The notes: generated by a model not told the origin, from the letters alone. A DNA stretch of 64,000 nucleotides from Amphimedon queenslandica (GCF_000090795.2 NW_003546281.1:36191-100190); one strand, 5' to 3'. Positions 25,967 through 38,616 are shown, counted from the stretch's first letter. Made by a program: numbers and translations.

Positions 25967-28900
25967 ATGGTCACCATTTCTTTGTTCAAGTCTGTTCTCT
26001 CTCGTCTCTCCATTCCCCCGTCCTCTAGAGTTTGTAAGTATATTAGTTTCCTATTTTTTCATTTATTTTTTGATATTTTATAAATCTGTTTTGTTTTTAT
26101 TGTTCCCGTTTCATTCTTTCAACTTAATGCCTTTTTCATTTTGGGTACCGTATAGCCAAGTTTTTAAAGGTTTTATTACTTTGCAACTCCCTTTTAGATT
26201 TGAGGGGACATGGCAAGACTAGGGCTTTATTGTTTTATGATTAAATTTTTGACTAAAATTTTGTACACAACTAGCTGCATGTATAGACCACCCAGAGTGA
26301 GAATTGCTTGCGTGGGAAGACTATTAGGGTTGTAAGGCGTGGTTTACAATGAAATAAATTCCGGCCACCGTTTTGGTTGGCAACTTTCAATGGAGAGCAA
26401 ACAGGACGACATAAAAATAAACCTGTATTAAGAATTCTGGAGTGAATTTGACCAAATCTTTCACAGGATAAGCTTAAAGGTAGCTATTCTTTCTTATAAC
26501 AAGCACTTTTTAGCTATTGATAGAGCTACAGCAGGTTTAGTGAGGCATTTTCTTCGTGCCTCCATTGACTTCCTTAACAAACTTGCCAACCAAAATGGCA
26601 GCTAATTATGGTGCGTGGGCAGATACCGTATATAAAATTAATGAAATTCATAGCTTTTGCAATTCTCACTCTGGGTGGTCTATATACATCGAATTTTTCA
26701 CCACTCCTTTCTCTCCCCCCCCCTCTCTCTCTGTTAGGTGTTGGTGTGTCTGGTGGCAGTGACAGCATTGCTCTCACGTATTTAGCAAAACAAGTGTTTG
26801 GTGATGGAGTCCTAGCAGTCACTGTTGATCATAAGTAATCAGTTATCTGGTCACACGTTTATACCCCTACACATACATGTACATCCTTATACTGTGGAGC
26901 GCCTTTTTTTAGGGCTGTCAATTTCATGAATTTTGCGATTTTTTAAGACTCAGGAAAATTACTTCCATGAAAGTCAAATTAATATACTACAAGATGGCAG
27001 ACAGCAAAAATTCACAACAATTAAATCCACAAAATAAAATCTGCCAAATCTATAGCCCTTGAAAAAAGGCACCCTAGGTAATAGGGTTTTATATTTTTCC
27101 TGTTTTTTTATTAGTTTAAGAGAAGGAAGTGACAAAGAAGCAATCAGAGCAAAAGAGATTGTTGAAAGCCTAGGTATGGTTTTATATTTATAATGAAAAT
27201 TGAATGTGTTATATGAGACAAGTACTACATGTACATGAGTAAACTGTACCTAACAATTAGACCACATTGAGGCTCCAATATGTATGTTTTGTTATTGCTG
27301 AAGGCAAAGTTCATTTAAATTGTATTTTTGTGTAGCTCAGACCTCATGCTTGTCCTTTTAATGTTTACATTCACTTAGTTATTATCATCATTACACTAAT
27401 AAGAACAGAGAAAAAGGCAAGGGAGGGGGAGTTAAGCTAAACAAACAAAATGTGGAAACTACGGAAAAATTATTAAAAAAGAAAAACAATCTATGTGTAT
27501 GTATTGTATATTACACGTTTTCTTTATTATAGGTACTATTATTATTCTCATCATTGTGTATTGTATAGCTGGAAACTTTTGAGTTCACAGATCCTTATTT
27601 TCACAGATTTATTTATAGCATTCTGTCAATCTTGTGCCATAATAGCTTGATTTTTGCGGATTTTAATTTTACAAATCTTAACAAAGTTAAGTTCTTTGAA
27701 AGTTTCCAGCTATACATGTACAGTATGTACGAGTGCATGATGGTCATATACTCTTGGTATTTTTATGTTACGTGTATGTGTATTACATGTACATGGTAAT
27801 GTGTCAAAAAAGTAAATTCTTTTTGTTCCTAGGGGTGGAGCACAAGCTCGTTACATGGGACTGGTCTGAAAGTGTACCGGAAGGTAGAATTCAAAGGGTT
27901 TGCAGAGATAGGCGATTATTGAATCTTTTTGAAATATGTAACGATAACAATATTGACATCTTGATGACCGGACACCACTGGAATGACCAGATAGGTAAAG
28001 AAAAGTTCTTTCACACACCCAGTAATTGGTACATGGATCAGGACTGGTGTCAGCCTGAATCAGTCCTGATATGAGACATAGACATGAGGCAATCAGCCTG
28101 ACACAATCATGGACTCAGCCATGGTACAGGTATGATAAGCATTTATACTGGATCAGGCCAGACCGACTTTCTGATTCAGTAACAATAAATCGTCAGGGCT
28201 GTACCAGTACTGATACCAGACTTGATTCAGTAATTTTGTGTAACAGTCCTGAATCAGGGATGAAAATTACCGGGTGTGTATATTTCTGTACTTTTCTCTT
28301 TTTTTTTCTAGAGACTTTCTTGTATCGTATGGCGAGGTTGAGCAGAATTGGAGGTTTGGCTGGTTTGTCTCATGTAACAAGATTTGTTAACATGCCTGGC
28401 ATTAAAGTGATCAAGCCTCTTCTTGATTTTAAAAAAGTAATTGTATTGTGTGTTTAAACTTTTAGTATTTCTTGAAATAATTTTTGAAACTCAGTAAATA
28501 TAGTTTTAAGATTTTGTAATCCTCCCCAACAGCATTCATTGACTTACATGTAATAGCGTATAATGCTTTATTTTGGCGGTGCTTTATTTTGGCGATTTTG
28601 CTGTAAAATTGTAATCGGTGGTTTTTAATTTGGCGATTTTTGTCTACACATGCATTACTGAGCATGCGCATTAATGATTGGTGGTTTTAATATTGGCGAT
28701 TCTGCTTGCAAATCGCCAATCGCCAGAATAAAACTCCGCCAAATTAAAGCGTTATACGGTAGTCATGACATTTCAAAATGTTGACAATTGTATATACATC
28801 TATTATGAACTATTGTGCCATGAAAATTAAGGGTATTTTTTATGATAGGATTCATTGGTAGAATTGTGTAAAGAGAAGAAGTTAGACTGGGTGGAAGATC

Positions 28901-31047
28901 CTACAAATTCCTCTCCTATATTTTGGCGTAATACAATCAGACTCTTTCTCAATGACAACCCTCAACTCTACCAAGGGCTCACCGAATTAATAAAAACTTG
29001 TGGCAATGCTAAAACCAAAATGCTACAGGAAGGTAATTTGTTGTATGATCCATTTGGACAAATTTTTTAGTAGTTATGGAGGAGAGAGTACCTTAAAGAG
29101 ACAATTATTAGCATGTACTTATTATAGATTTTCATGATACTGACATTTGGCTGGTTTTGATCATTTAATATTAATAACTATCACTAATTTATCAGAAATA
29201 AAAGTTAGCGTGGACTTAAAAGTTAGCAATTTTTTAAATTGCGAAAATTCGCTAAGTTAAATACCTGCAAATAATTGTCTCCTTAAGCAATATGTGCCAT
29301 TTTTGTGAATTTGTGGCTGTGCATGTAATGATACTGTATAAAGTGGTAATTATAATTATTTTAAAATTTTGTGTAATTGTAATTAAAATTGAATTGCATA
29401 CCCTTGTGTCATATGTAAAATCTTTATCACAATGATTGGGTTCGAAAGTTGTCTATTTTTCTTTTCTTTTGCCAAAAAAATGATTTTTCTACCTTGATAC
29501 AAGTACCTGGCATATTCATGTCTTAGGTTTCATAGTTTTGACCAAAGAGTTTTTCACATTTGTAGCAACTTTAAAAACTTGTAAAAAATCCAATTGTGAT
29601 TTGGAATCAGCTCAAACTTTCTACACAATATTAGAACATGTATATGTATCAGAAAATATAAAAACGAAGAATTCTCAACTTGACATTTTTGGCAAAATTT
29701 GGCCAACACCCCTGTACTATAGTACAGGGACTTTGACCTGATTTTGGAGCAACTTTAAAAATTTGTAAAAAAAAATCCAATTGTGATTGGAATCAGCTCA
29801 AACTTTCTACACAACATAAGAACATGTATATGTATCAGAAAATATTATAAAAACGAAGAATTCTCAACTTGACATTTTTGGCGAAATTTGGCGAACACCC
29901 CTGTACTATAGTACAGGGACTTTGACCTGATTTTGAAGCAACTTTAAAAATTCATATAAAATCCAAATTTGCTTGGAATCAGCTCAAACTTTCTACACAA
30001 TATAAGAACATGTATATGTATTAGAAAAATTTATAAAACTGAAGAATTCTCTCCTTTTAATTTTTGGTAAAATTTGGCCGATGACCATGTACCATGTAAT
30101 AGTATAGGGACTTTGGCCGAATTTTTGACCATGCAACTTTTAAAATTTGTAAAAAAATCTAATTGTGATCAGACTCAGCTCAAACTTTCTTTTCAACATA
30201 CATGTAGAAAAAATTATTAATAGACAATTTTCTTCTTCATTTTCTACCAAAGACCACATGCTATAGTTTAGGATAATAACTACTCCATTCTCTTGCTAAA
30301 TTAATAGGATATGAAAGGTATTATCTGATACCCCCTCTTTCTCTCTTTATAGTTCGTCAAGCAGTTAACAAAGGTGTAAAGGTTGACGAAAATTATGGTT
30401 ATGTAAAAGTTCACTACGATACTTTTGTTAATCTTCCTTATTCGATAGCATTGAACCTCCTATATGTAATTCTACAGTTTGTAAGAGGAGAACATCTTCA
30501 CCTGTCTACTAAGAAATTTGATAGAGTCTACAGAGAGTTCAAAGATGATGTCCTTTCTAAGAACATCAGTTTAGGATTCTGCAACATCTTTCAAGAGAAG
30601 TCCACCACAAGGCGTTTGCCATATTTTTGCGTTGCTCGCTCAAGGGAAAGGAGCACTTTTGATACTCAGCCAATAAAACTAGGAGAAACGGTTCACTGGG
30701 ATAATCGGTTTCTCCTTAGTTTGTCGAAACTACCCCCTGACACTCCTGGAGCTGGTTCCCCAAAAGAAGGAGAGGAGTTTTTCATTATACCATGGCGAGA
30801 AAGATTCAATGCGGAGTTAACTAAAGGCGTGAGAAAAAACCGTGCTTTTGTGTTACCACCACCGATTGCACGACAAGGACTACCTGTTGTAGTGGACAAG
30901 AAGGATAGAATCGTGCTCATACCTCATTTTAAAGTTAACGATAGATCTTATGGAGTTACGTGTACCTATCAATTTAAGCCAAGTATTGATCTGTATGACT
31001 GGGTGGATTGGACACCACTAATGATTGATAATGCAGATGATAAATAG
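25967..31047 (+). CDS. tilS: tRNA(Ile)-lysidine synthase, probably mitochondrial
   Basis: Seven exons (25967-26033, 26738-26834, 27115-27173, 27833-27994, 28312-28436, 28849-29032, 30353-31047) encode 462 residues in consistent phase. TilS is an N-type ATP pyrophosphatase that converts C34 of tRNA-Ile(CAU) to lysidine so that it reads AUA as Ile. The PP-loop SGGSDS is at residues 27-32, followed by VDHNLREGSD, GHHWNDQIET (121-130; bacterial GHxxDDQAET), GGLAGLS, and the family signature DPTN (187-190) with RNTIR (197-201). The first 22 residues (MVTISLFKSVLSRLSIPPSS...) are basic and hydroxylated with no acidic residue, as in a mitochondrial presequence. The C-terminal domain (exon 7) is long and less conserved, with RQGLPVVVDKKDRIVLIPHF. 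Introns carry several MITEs and a repeat array. A probable AATAAA is near 31364. Confidence 0.85.
26282..26684. mobile_element. Foldback element, 26-bp perfect terminal inverted repeats
   Basis: The ends TATAGACCACCCAGAGTGAG... match exactly as inverted repeats over about 26 bp. A second internal inverted pair (GGCCACCGTTTTGGTTGGCA versus TTGCCAACCAAAATGGCAGC) makes the 403-bp unit a partial hairpin. It lies in tilS intron 1, ~50 bp before exon 2. Confidence 0.85.
26890..27080. mobile_element. MITE with TACTGTRG / TACCTAGG ends
   Basis: A ~30-bp imperfect inverted repeat (inward: a CCTTTTTTT run then AGGGCT) encloses 191 bp in tilS intron 2. The interior 'tactacaagatggcagacagca' matches the element at 36821-37021, so both belong to one family. 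Confidence 0.8.
27562..27716. mobile_element. MITE with TGTATAGCTGGAAACTTT ends
   Basis: Perfect 18-bp terminal inverted repeats around 155 bp in tilS intron 3. The AT-rich interior contains 'atagcttgatttttgcgga'. Confidence 0.85.
28554..28761. mobile_element. MITE with TANCGTATAAYGCTTTA ends
   Basis: Inverted repeats TAGCGTATAATGCTTTATTT and TACCGTATAACGCTTTAATT bound ~208 bp in tilS intron 5. The interior has several TTGGCGAT repeats. Confidence 0.8.
29525..30250. repeat. ~190-bp tandem array in tilS intron 6
   Basis: Three to four units with a period near 190 bp. Each junction carries the perfect palindrome CCCTGTACTATAGTACAGGG or a decayed form (29710-29729 and again ~29902). Same family as 17290-18500. 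The array was copied along with the last exon to 36.1-36.8 kb. Confidence 0.85.
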
Positions 31048-31731
31048 CATATTTTCTCTGTTAACTCCGTACATAATAACATTATTATAGTTACGGTTTG
31101 TAACTTTGTATATATTTAAGGACAAAACATAGCTTGTGAATTTGGAATGCGGACTATGATCAAATAGGAGAGATGTAATGTGTATGTCATCCAACTATTT
31201 ATAATGAACAGACAGAGAAAACTGTAATAATTTGTAGTAAATTGAAGGACATTAAATTTTTCACATAATCAGGCAAAGCCCACTAAGATGAGAGTAAGTT
31301 TGTCTGTGTCATCTAATGATTATTACAGCTTAATCTTCATTGAATACGGTTGTGTCACAATGAAATAAAATTATTATTATTATAAATGATGCCTGTGGGC
31401 GGAGCCCCTTAATGTGGTAAGACCATGGTAAGACACATTAGCTAAACCTAGATAAAGTCCTCTGGTTGATTATCAAGGTAATAAAAATTAGTTGAATTCT
31501 TTGGACACGGATTTGCGACGCACATTCTCCATTCATATTATAGTATTATACTGGGGGGGGGGGGCTAAAATTCCTGAGCTGGTGTCTAATAAGCTAATCA
31601 GTATCTATGGTCTAATCTAATGTGCGGGCCGGGCCCTGACGACTGACGTTTTTCTCCCCATAGCTAGCTCAGCGCGCTCTCTGTCAGTGTTCTTACCCTT
31701 TGGATATTGAACGATAGTCTGGGTTAACTTA
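31048..31731. other. Intergenic, tilS to ROCO-like gene A
   Basis: No gene seen. It contains a likely tilS poly(A) signal near 31364, a run of ten or eleven G at ~31553-31563 and the presumed promoter of the next gene; no TATA box is clear. Confidence 0.6.
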
Positions 31732-34700
31732 ATGATGGAAGGACGGCTACGTAGAGAACAAGTTAGGGATGCATTCAAAAGAAGAGATCATGAAGAAGCC
31801 GTTCGGTTACTACGCTTACAGGATCCTGACGTACTTCACCGGTATGAAGCTGACCTGCTTTATTATTCTATATGCAATGGCTGGTTAGATGTTACAAGAA
31901 ATCTCATCACTAATTATCACTTTGATCCACTTAGTAAGTATAATGGTAGATCCTATCTTTTTATAGCTGCTAGAGGTAATCACGTTGATATAATTAACTA
32001 TCTTATTAAAGTTTGTCAAGTTCCTGGTTCTTACTATGATCTATCTGATGTGCTTCATTATGTAGCAGAAGAAGGCTCACTTGATGTCTTGAAGTGTATG
32101 GTCATGAATATTAATGGTCATATAATGGATGAACAATATTGTAATACTTATGGTCGGACTGTTCTTCATTATGCCGTTAAGCACATAGATGTTGTTAAAT
32201 ACCTCATTGAAGAGTGCAACTGTAATATAATGACTCGTCATCAATCTGGAAATACTGTTCTACATGATGCAGCTAGTAAAGGATCACTTGATGTCTTGAA
32301 GTACCTCATTAATACTCATCACTGTAATCTAATGATTACTAACAATAGTGGTCAGACTATTCTTCATCGTGCCGTTAAACACATAGATGTCGTAAAGTAT
32401 CTCGTCATTGAGTGCAACTGTAATGTAATGGCCACTGATACAGATAAATGGACACCTCTTCATTATGCTGTTGGTTGGGGTACAGCTGAAGTTGTTGAAT
32501 ACTTATTATCAACTGGTAATTGTGATCCTTTGGCTAAAGACAAAAAGGGGACAACACCATTGCAACTAGCTAATAAATATAATGATACTATCTTAGCTAT
32601 CTTCAAAAAGTTTGGTAACATTAAAATATCTCATCCAATTGACTCTTATGTTAATGTTCTCCTTGTGGGTAATCCTGGAGCTGGTAAAAGCACTCTTAGT
32701 CATGTCATCAATGACACAGCTAGTTTTACTCTTCTTGGTTCTTTTAGAAATGTCAAAGGAGTAGTGCCCTGTACTGCTGGCATCATTCCTTATAAACTAC
32801 AACACAGGACAATGGGTAACATCATTCTTCACGATTTTGCTGGTCATTCAGAATACTACTCTAGTCACAGTGCTGTTATTGAGAATCTGTTACAAGGTTC
32901 TGGTGGTGTGTTCCTGATAGTAGTCAATATATTGGAGAAGGAAGCAGTCAAACAGCTTTATCAGTGGCTAACTGTTGTAAGAAATGAAGCACAGAAAGCT
33001 CTTAATCAATGCCGTATTATTGTAATAGTCAGTCATGTGGATGAGATAAGCAATCCTATTAAAAGGAAAAGGAGAAAAGAAGAACTACAGGAAGTTATTT
33101 TAAGGGAAAAATGTGATTGTGTTTTTTTAGATTGTCGTAAGCTTGGTGGGAGTGGTGTGGATTCCTTACTTAACAATTTGTCTAGTGCCTGTGAGTCCAT
33201 TCGTAGTACAAGTGGAAGGAATTTGAGTCTTTATTGTCATGAAATGTACCGAATACTGGAGGAAAGGAAGGAAAATATACTGACCCTTTTTGATGTAGTG
33301 TCTGCTGCTAAGGACAATGATTATGTTATACCAGATAATAGAGAGGATGTCTTGGATGTTCTTGGTTCTTTGCACTCAACTGGCTTGATCAGTGTTCATA
33401 AAATTGAAGACAAGGTATGGGTTGTTGTGAATAAGGGTATACTACTAACTGAGGTGGATGGGATTCTTTTTGCTCCAAAGACATTCAAAGAACATGTTGA
33501 CATTGCTAGCAATACTGGTATTGTTAGTGTGTCTGGTTTGACTAGACTCTTCCCTGAATATGATCCTGACATGTTGATCTGTTTCCTGAAGAACATGGAA
33601 CTCTGTCAAGAATTGGATCCATCTTTCCTAAGAATGACAAACCTCCATCAGTTAGCAGAGGAAGAGGAGGAGGAGGGAGGGATGGAAAGAAAAGGAGAAA
33701 GGTTGTTGTTCTTCCCATGTCTTTTGTCTAGCGATAGATCTAAGACAATGACTAGTCAAGTGTACCAGTTTGGTTGGTGTCTACAGTGTACTAGAGAACA
33801 TCATTTCTTTCCTCCTCGATACTTTCACGTCCTCTCATTACGTCTTGCTTTTAAGTTTTCGTTATCAAAAGGGAACAAGGAATTAGCTGAAAAATTGAAT
33901 CGTAAATGCAAATTTTGGAGCAATGGTCTTCAATGGTTTGATGGTTATGGTGTGAAAGTATTAGTAGAGATTATTGATGAGAGCCAGTGTGTACTAGTAA
34001 TGATGTCCTGTGAGAAAGGTTACAGTGACAACATGGTGTCTCTAAGAAGGAATGTGATAGGAGAGGTAATGAGTGTTTATAAAGAATCCTGCCCTGGTTT
34101 AAAAGTTAAAGCATTATCAATTGACCCCGAAGAACTAGCCTATCCTGTAAATACACCAAGAGAAAGGACGGTTTATGAAGTTTTGGATTTACTATCAGCA
34201 ATTAAGGAAGGAAGACCATTTCTTGTGAGTGATAAAGGACATAAAGAAGTGAAGGAGATCCTACCTGATGAATCATTATCAGATATTAGTAACCTGTCAC
34301 TATTAGGAGGACGTGATATAAAGGTAAGATTTAATACACACATATCTTAAAGGAAATTATTTTATAAATTACATTACACAGTCTGTGTTGTGGGTTGTCT
34401 TTGTATGGCTCTATTTACTAGTAATAACATACAAGCGTTGTGACACTTATCAGTTATTACCCTTGCCACACCTAGGCATGCATGAAGCAAGGGTGCAACA
34501 CTCACTTTGTCAGTATGTTTACATTATTAATAATCTATTGCTTAATTAGGAAGTGATTGAAATACCTGAAGAATTCAACATAGTCTCTGCAAATAAGCTA
34601 GGTATGTTGTATGTAGGAGTAATACATGTATGTATTTATCATAATTGTGGAGTAATGAGACTATAGGATAGTGACTGCTTTAAAAATTTGTTTACTCATT

Positions 34701-35214
34701 GCCATTACATTTTCAGTGCATGCAGTATTATATAGTTAGTTCCAGTGCCAAATTAAGTTAGAGTTAGCATGCAGTGCAGGTACTGAAAATAATGTATCGT
34801 TACTTAACATTGAGTTTAATTTTGTGTTTTATAACTTGAGTTTGTCTAATTGATGGAATGTAATTTTATCATCAAAATTCTGCTTAGACTGGAATGAGTT
34901 GTAACTTCAGCACTATAGTCTAACTTCAGCATAGTCTAACTTCAGCAATACACAACCTTTATGTTTATACATACTATACTTTATGTAGAGCCAACAATTC
35001 AAAAGGTCAAATCAGATACAAATTACATCCCCACACAGATCAGTGAGTCTGACAATGATCAACAAAAAGGTACTTGTGTGTAGCAAGATATTCTATAATT
35101 ATCATTAATTTTAATAATGCATAGATATTGATACACATACTTGTACGATCAATGATAAAGTACAAGAAACACACATTGCCAATAGACTGCTTGGTAAGAC
35201 TAAGAGAGTTTGTG

Positions 35215-35255
<41 letters not shown>

Positions 35256-35585
35256 CATCATCATCATCATCATATAAATGCAGATATTAGAGATCTTGCT
35301 GTAGTCCTTCAAGAATTGACATCAAATCAACAGTTTGATTATACTGATTGGCATCAGTTGGGTCTCTACTTAGGATTATATGAGCGTACACTAAAAGCAA
35401 TCGAAGAAGATAATAGAGGGAAATCAAAGAAATGTCTTATGGAGTGTATATCTTCCTGGCTAAAAGGAGAGGATGGAGTAAGAGAAACAAGAGGAGGTGG
35501 ATCAAACTGGATATCATTAGTAGCAGCACTAGATGCAATGGGAGAGAGGGAGGTTGCTAATGACATTAGAAAAAAGTACTTGTAA
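31732..35585 (+). CDS. Ankyrin-Roc/COR-like GTPase-death domain protein, copy A
   Basis: Five exons (31732-34323, 34550-34601, 34989-35069, 35125-35193, 35284-35585), 1031 residues. Residues ~35-295 hold about seven ankyrin repeats. A Roc-like GTPase follows: G1 GNPGAGKS at 313-320, G3 DFAGH at 368-372, G4-like SHVDE at 434-438 and a G5-like LDCRKLGGSGVD. Residues ~510-860 include winged-helix-like and COR-like segments (VLGSLHSTGLISV; FGWCLQC; FFPPRYFHVLSLRL). The last exon (residues ~932-1031) is a death domain (WHQLGLYLGLYERTLKAIEE). The order ankyrin, Roc, COR, death is that of DAPK1 without its kinase. Exons 3 and 4 encode an acidic spacer absent from copies B and D. DFAGH has His where many Roc domains have Gln. 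A cytoplasmic signalling or immune-receptor role is inferred. The Met-Met start is ambiguous by one codon. Confidence 0.82.
35215..35273. repeat. (ATT)n/(ATC)n microsatellite at a splice acceptor
   Basis: About 20 trinucleotide units end 10 bp before the acceptor of the death-domain exon of copy A, replacing a normal pyrimidine tract. Confidence 0.9.
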
Positions 35586-36239
35586 TGAACTGTTACTAAA
35601 ACAGATCTACTTTGAGTGCATAGTCAATATAATTCATCAATTTATTCAGTTATTGCAATGTAATTTTAGCAAGAGTGATTAAATTGGCGACAAAAATGGA
35701 CTAGAGTTTTAGTTCAGTTTGCTGTGCATTTATGGAGTGAAAGAGTATAAGAGAAAAGGATAGTAAAAGATAATAACAAATGTTTTAATAAATTTATTTC
35801 AGAGCCAATGGGCTATTAATAATCACAATCTCATTTTTAACTAATAAAGTCATTCTCAGTGAAAAGTTAAATTACTTAACAATCGTGAGTGTCATGTGCT
35901 ATAGCTTATTTGAGAATAATGTTCCCAACATAATATACAGTACATTCTCATACTATGCAATTTTATCATGCTGTATGTTACCATTAGCATTGCTTGACAA
36001 TGCTCTATTGTATTGTCACGACCATAGGTAGATTAATTTTACTATACTGTACATGTACTGTATGCAAACAATACTCTCAACCTCATGGAAATTAGAAAAA
36101 TCTAATTTTGATTGGAATGAGCTCAAACTTTCTATACAACACAAGTACATGTATACATATCAGAAATAATAATAAAAGTAGAGAATTTTTTCTGTTCATT
36201 TTTGGTGAAATTTGATGTACAACCACGTAATATAGTATG
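35586..36239. other. Intergenic with partial repeats
   Basis: AATAAA near 35786 is a candidate poly(A) site for copy A. About 35970-36086 is a partial copy of the palindromic family seen at 37.9-39.0 kb. From ~36090 the ~190-bp repeat family begins. Confidence 0.6.
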
Positions 36240-37745
36240 CAAGAACTTTGTGTATTTGTAATTAAAATTGAATTGCATGCCCTTGTGTCATCATGTAAAA
36301 TTCTCATCACAATCATTGGGTTTGAAAGTTGTCTATTTTTTTTCTTTTTCCAACGAATGAGTTTTCTACCTAGTATTTGTATGTCTTAGGCTTTATAGTT
36401 TTGCTCAAAGATTTTTTCACATTTGTAGCAACTTTAAAAATTTCGTAAAAAATCCAATTGTGAATGGAATCAGCTCAAACTTTCTACACAGTGTAAGAAC
36501 ATGTATATATGTCAAGAAAATCGATAAAACTGAAGAAATCTCTCCTTTTCATTTTTGGTGAAATTTGGCCGATGACCATGTATCATGTAATAGTACAGGG
36601 ACTTTGGATCAATCTTTGACCAAATTTGAAAATTTGTAAAAAAATCTAATCGTGATCAGACCAAGTTTAAAATTTTCTATGTAACATAAGTACCTGTAGT
36701 ACATAGAAGAAATTATTAATAGACTATTTACTTCTTTTTCTTTTTTGACCAAAGACCACATGCTACAGTGTACATAGGGGCATGCTAAATTAATTGGATA
36801 TGAAAGAAAAATATCTTATACTGTAGGGTTCCTTTTTTTGAGGGCTGTAAATTTTGCGGATTTTGAGATTTTTTGAAGATTTGTGAAAATTACTTTTGCA
36901 AAAGTCAAATTATTACAGTACAAGATGGCAGATGGCATAAATTTGCGAAAATTAAATCCGCGAAATAGACCTTTAGGCAAATTTGCAAAATTTACAGCCC
37001 TCGGAAAAAGGCCCCCTATGGTACCTCTATCTCTCTCTCTTTATAGTTCGTCAAGCAGTTAACAAAGGTGTAAAGGTTGACGAAAATTATGGTTATGGAA
37101 AAGTTCACTACGATACTTTTGTTAATCTTCTTTATTCGATAGCATTGAACCTCCTATATGTAATTCTACAGTTTGTAAGAAGGGAGCATCTTCACCTGTC
37201 TACTAAGAAATTTGATAGAGTCTGCAAAGAGTTCAAAGATGATGTCGTTTCTAAGAACATCAGTTTAGGATTCTGCAGCATCTTTTAACAGAAGTCCACC
37301 ACAAGGCATTTGTCATATTTTTGCGTTGCCCGTTTCAAGGAAAGGAGGACTTTTGACACTCAGCCAATAAAACTAGGAGAAACGGTTCATTGGGATAATC
37401 GGTTTCTCCTCAGTTTGTTGAAACTACCCCCTGACACTCCTGGAGCTGGTTCCTTAAAAGAAGGAGAGGAGTTTTTCATTACACCATGACGAGAAAGATT
37501 CAATGCGGAGGTAACTAAAGGTGTGAGAAAAAAAATGTTGATTTTAAGTTACCGCCACCAATTGCTTGACAAGGACTACCTGTTGTAGTGGACAAGAAGG
37601 ATAGAATCGTGCTCATACCTCATTTTAAAGTTAACAATAGATCTTATGGAGTTACGTGTAACTATCAATTCAAGCCAAGTATTGATCTGTATGACTGGGT
37701 GGATTGGACACCAATGATGATTGATAATGCAGATGATAAATAGTG
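36240..37745 (+). pseudogene. Duplicated tilS intron 6 + last exon, decayed
   Basis: From about 36240 the DNA matches the tilS locus from about 29370, including the repeat array. The copied last exon begins after a TTTATAG acceptor at ~37047 and is near-identical to the functional exon (VRQAVNKGVKVDENYGYGKV...). It has a premature stop at 37286-37288, later in-frame stops (for example a TGG to TGA change where the original reads IPWRE), small indels around 37530, and missense changes, ending with the same DADDK-TAG region at 37743. No upstream tilS exons accompany it, so it cannot encode the PP-loop enzyme. It lies 6 kb downstream on the same strand, with copy A in between. Confidence 0.88.
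36821..37021. mobile_element. MITE in the tilS copy, TA target duplication visible
   Basis: The element starts CTGTAGGGTTCC and ends CCCCCTATGG with inverted-repeat ends (TTTTTTGAGGGCTGTAAATTT inward, slightly imperfect). It is flanked by TA on both sides. The parental tilS intron at ~30325-30335 has the uninterrupted site with a single TA. Same family as 26890-27080. Confidence 0.85.
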
Positions 37746-37889
37746 TGTTTCCTGTACAAGTCATAATATTGATTTTGCATAATTGTGAACATATTTAAAA
37801 TTTTCATTGCTGACAGGATCCATCAATCAGCCCGAGGCCTGCTGACTTTCAATATAATATACATGTACTATTATGCTATATAGAGCATG

Positions 37890-38108
37890 TATACTATACT
37901 GTACGTGTATGTCATGCAAACAATACTATCAACCTCATGCATGCTGTATGGTCATGAGCATTATTAGACAATGCTCTATTGTGAGCAGTCATGAGGGCAT
38001 ACATTCATTTATTATACTGTACATGTATGTTATGCAAACAATACTATCAATCTCATGCATGCTGTATGGTCATGAGCATTATTAGACAATGCTCTATTGT
38101 GAGCAATG
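37890..38108. repeat. 120-bp tandem pair of a palindromic family
   Basis: Two copies with a period of 120 bp, each containing 'gcaaacaatactatcaa', 'catgcatgctgtatggtcatgagc' in parts, and 'agacaatgctctattgtgagc'. Inverted and partial copies are at 38755-39010, 35970-36086 and 63905-63985. Confidence 0.85.
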
Positions 38109-38606
38109 GATCTATTTCGTCAAAAAATTAATGGAAATGCTATCTATAGTTTTTGCACACAAGACTTATGCTAAACTTTTAATCATTGGTTTATGAAGAG
38201 AGACATTTCGATTGAGTGCAACAGTAGGTTTATGCAAGAGCATCATGTCATTTATGAATGAGTAACCATCTAATTGAAATTCCCAGACCATTGAAAGTGT
38301 AATTTAGAATATTCTGATGCATTGAACACTGAACACTGCAGCCTGTACTTATTCAATTTAATTAGTTCATACCTAGGTAAACATCATTTTACTCTACATA
38401 CACATTATTGTGGGTTATACATCTATTATGCATCACAGGAAGGAAGTGCTCACTCCGTCTATGCAAATGTTTCACTGAGTCAATATGTCCTGTCCAGCTT
38501 GTCATAGGCATCAAGAATGACCCAGTTTCGTGGTCTTAAACATGAGCATATCACTGAACAGACACTTTAGCTTGTGGTCCAGAAGTTTAAAGTGAGTTGT
38601 GATGAT

Positions 38607-38616
38607 NNNNNNNNNN
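38607..38616. other. Assembly gap (10 N)
   Basis: A run of ten N of arbitrary length. The flanks (38110-38600 and 38620-38750) show no recognisable gene. Confidence 0.99.

Noticed and set aside
31553-31563. Poly-G run upstream of copy A as a quadruplex regulatory site
   Set aside because: A single G run without further G tracts; more likely a slippage tract or sequencing artefact.
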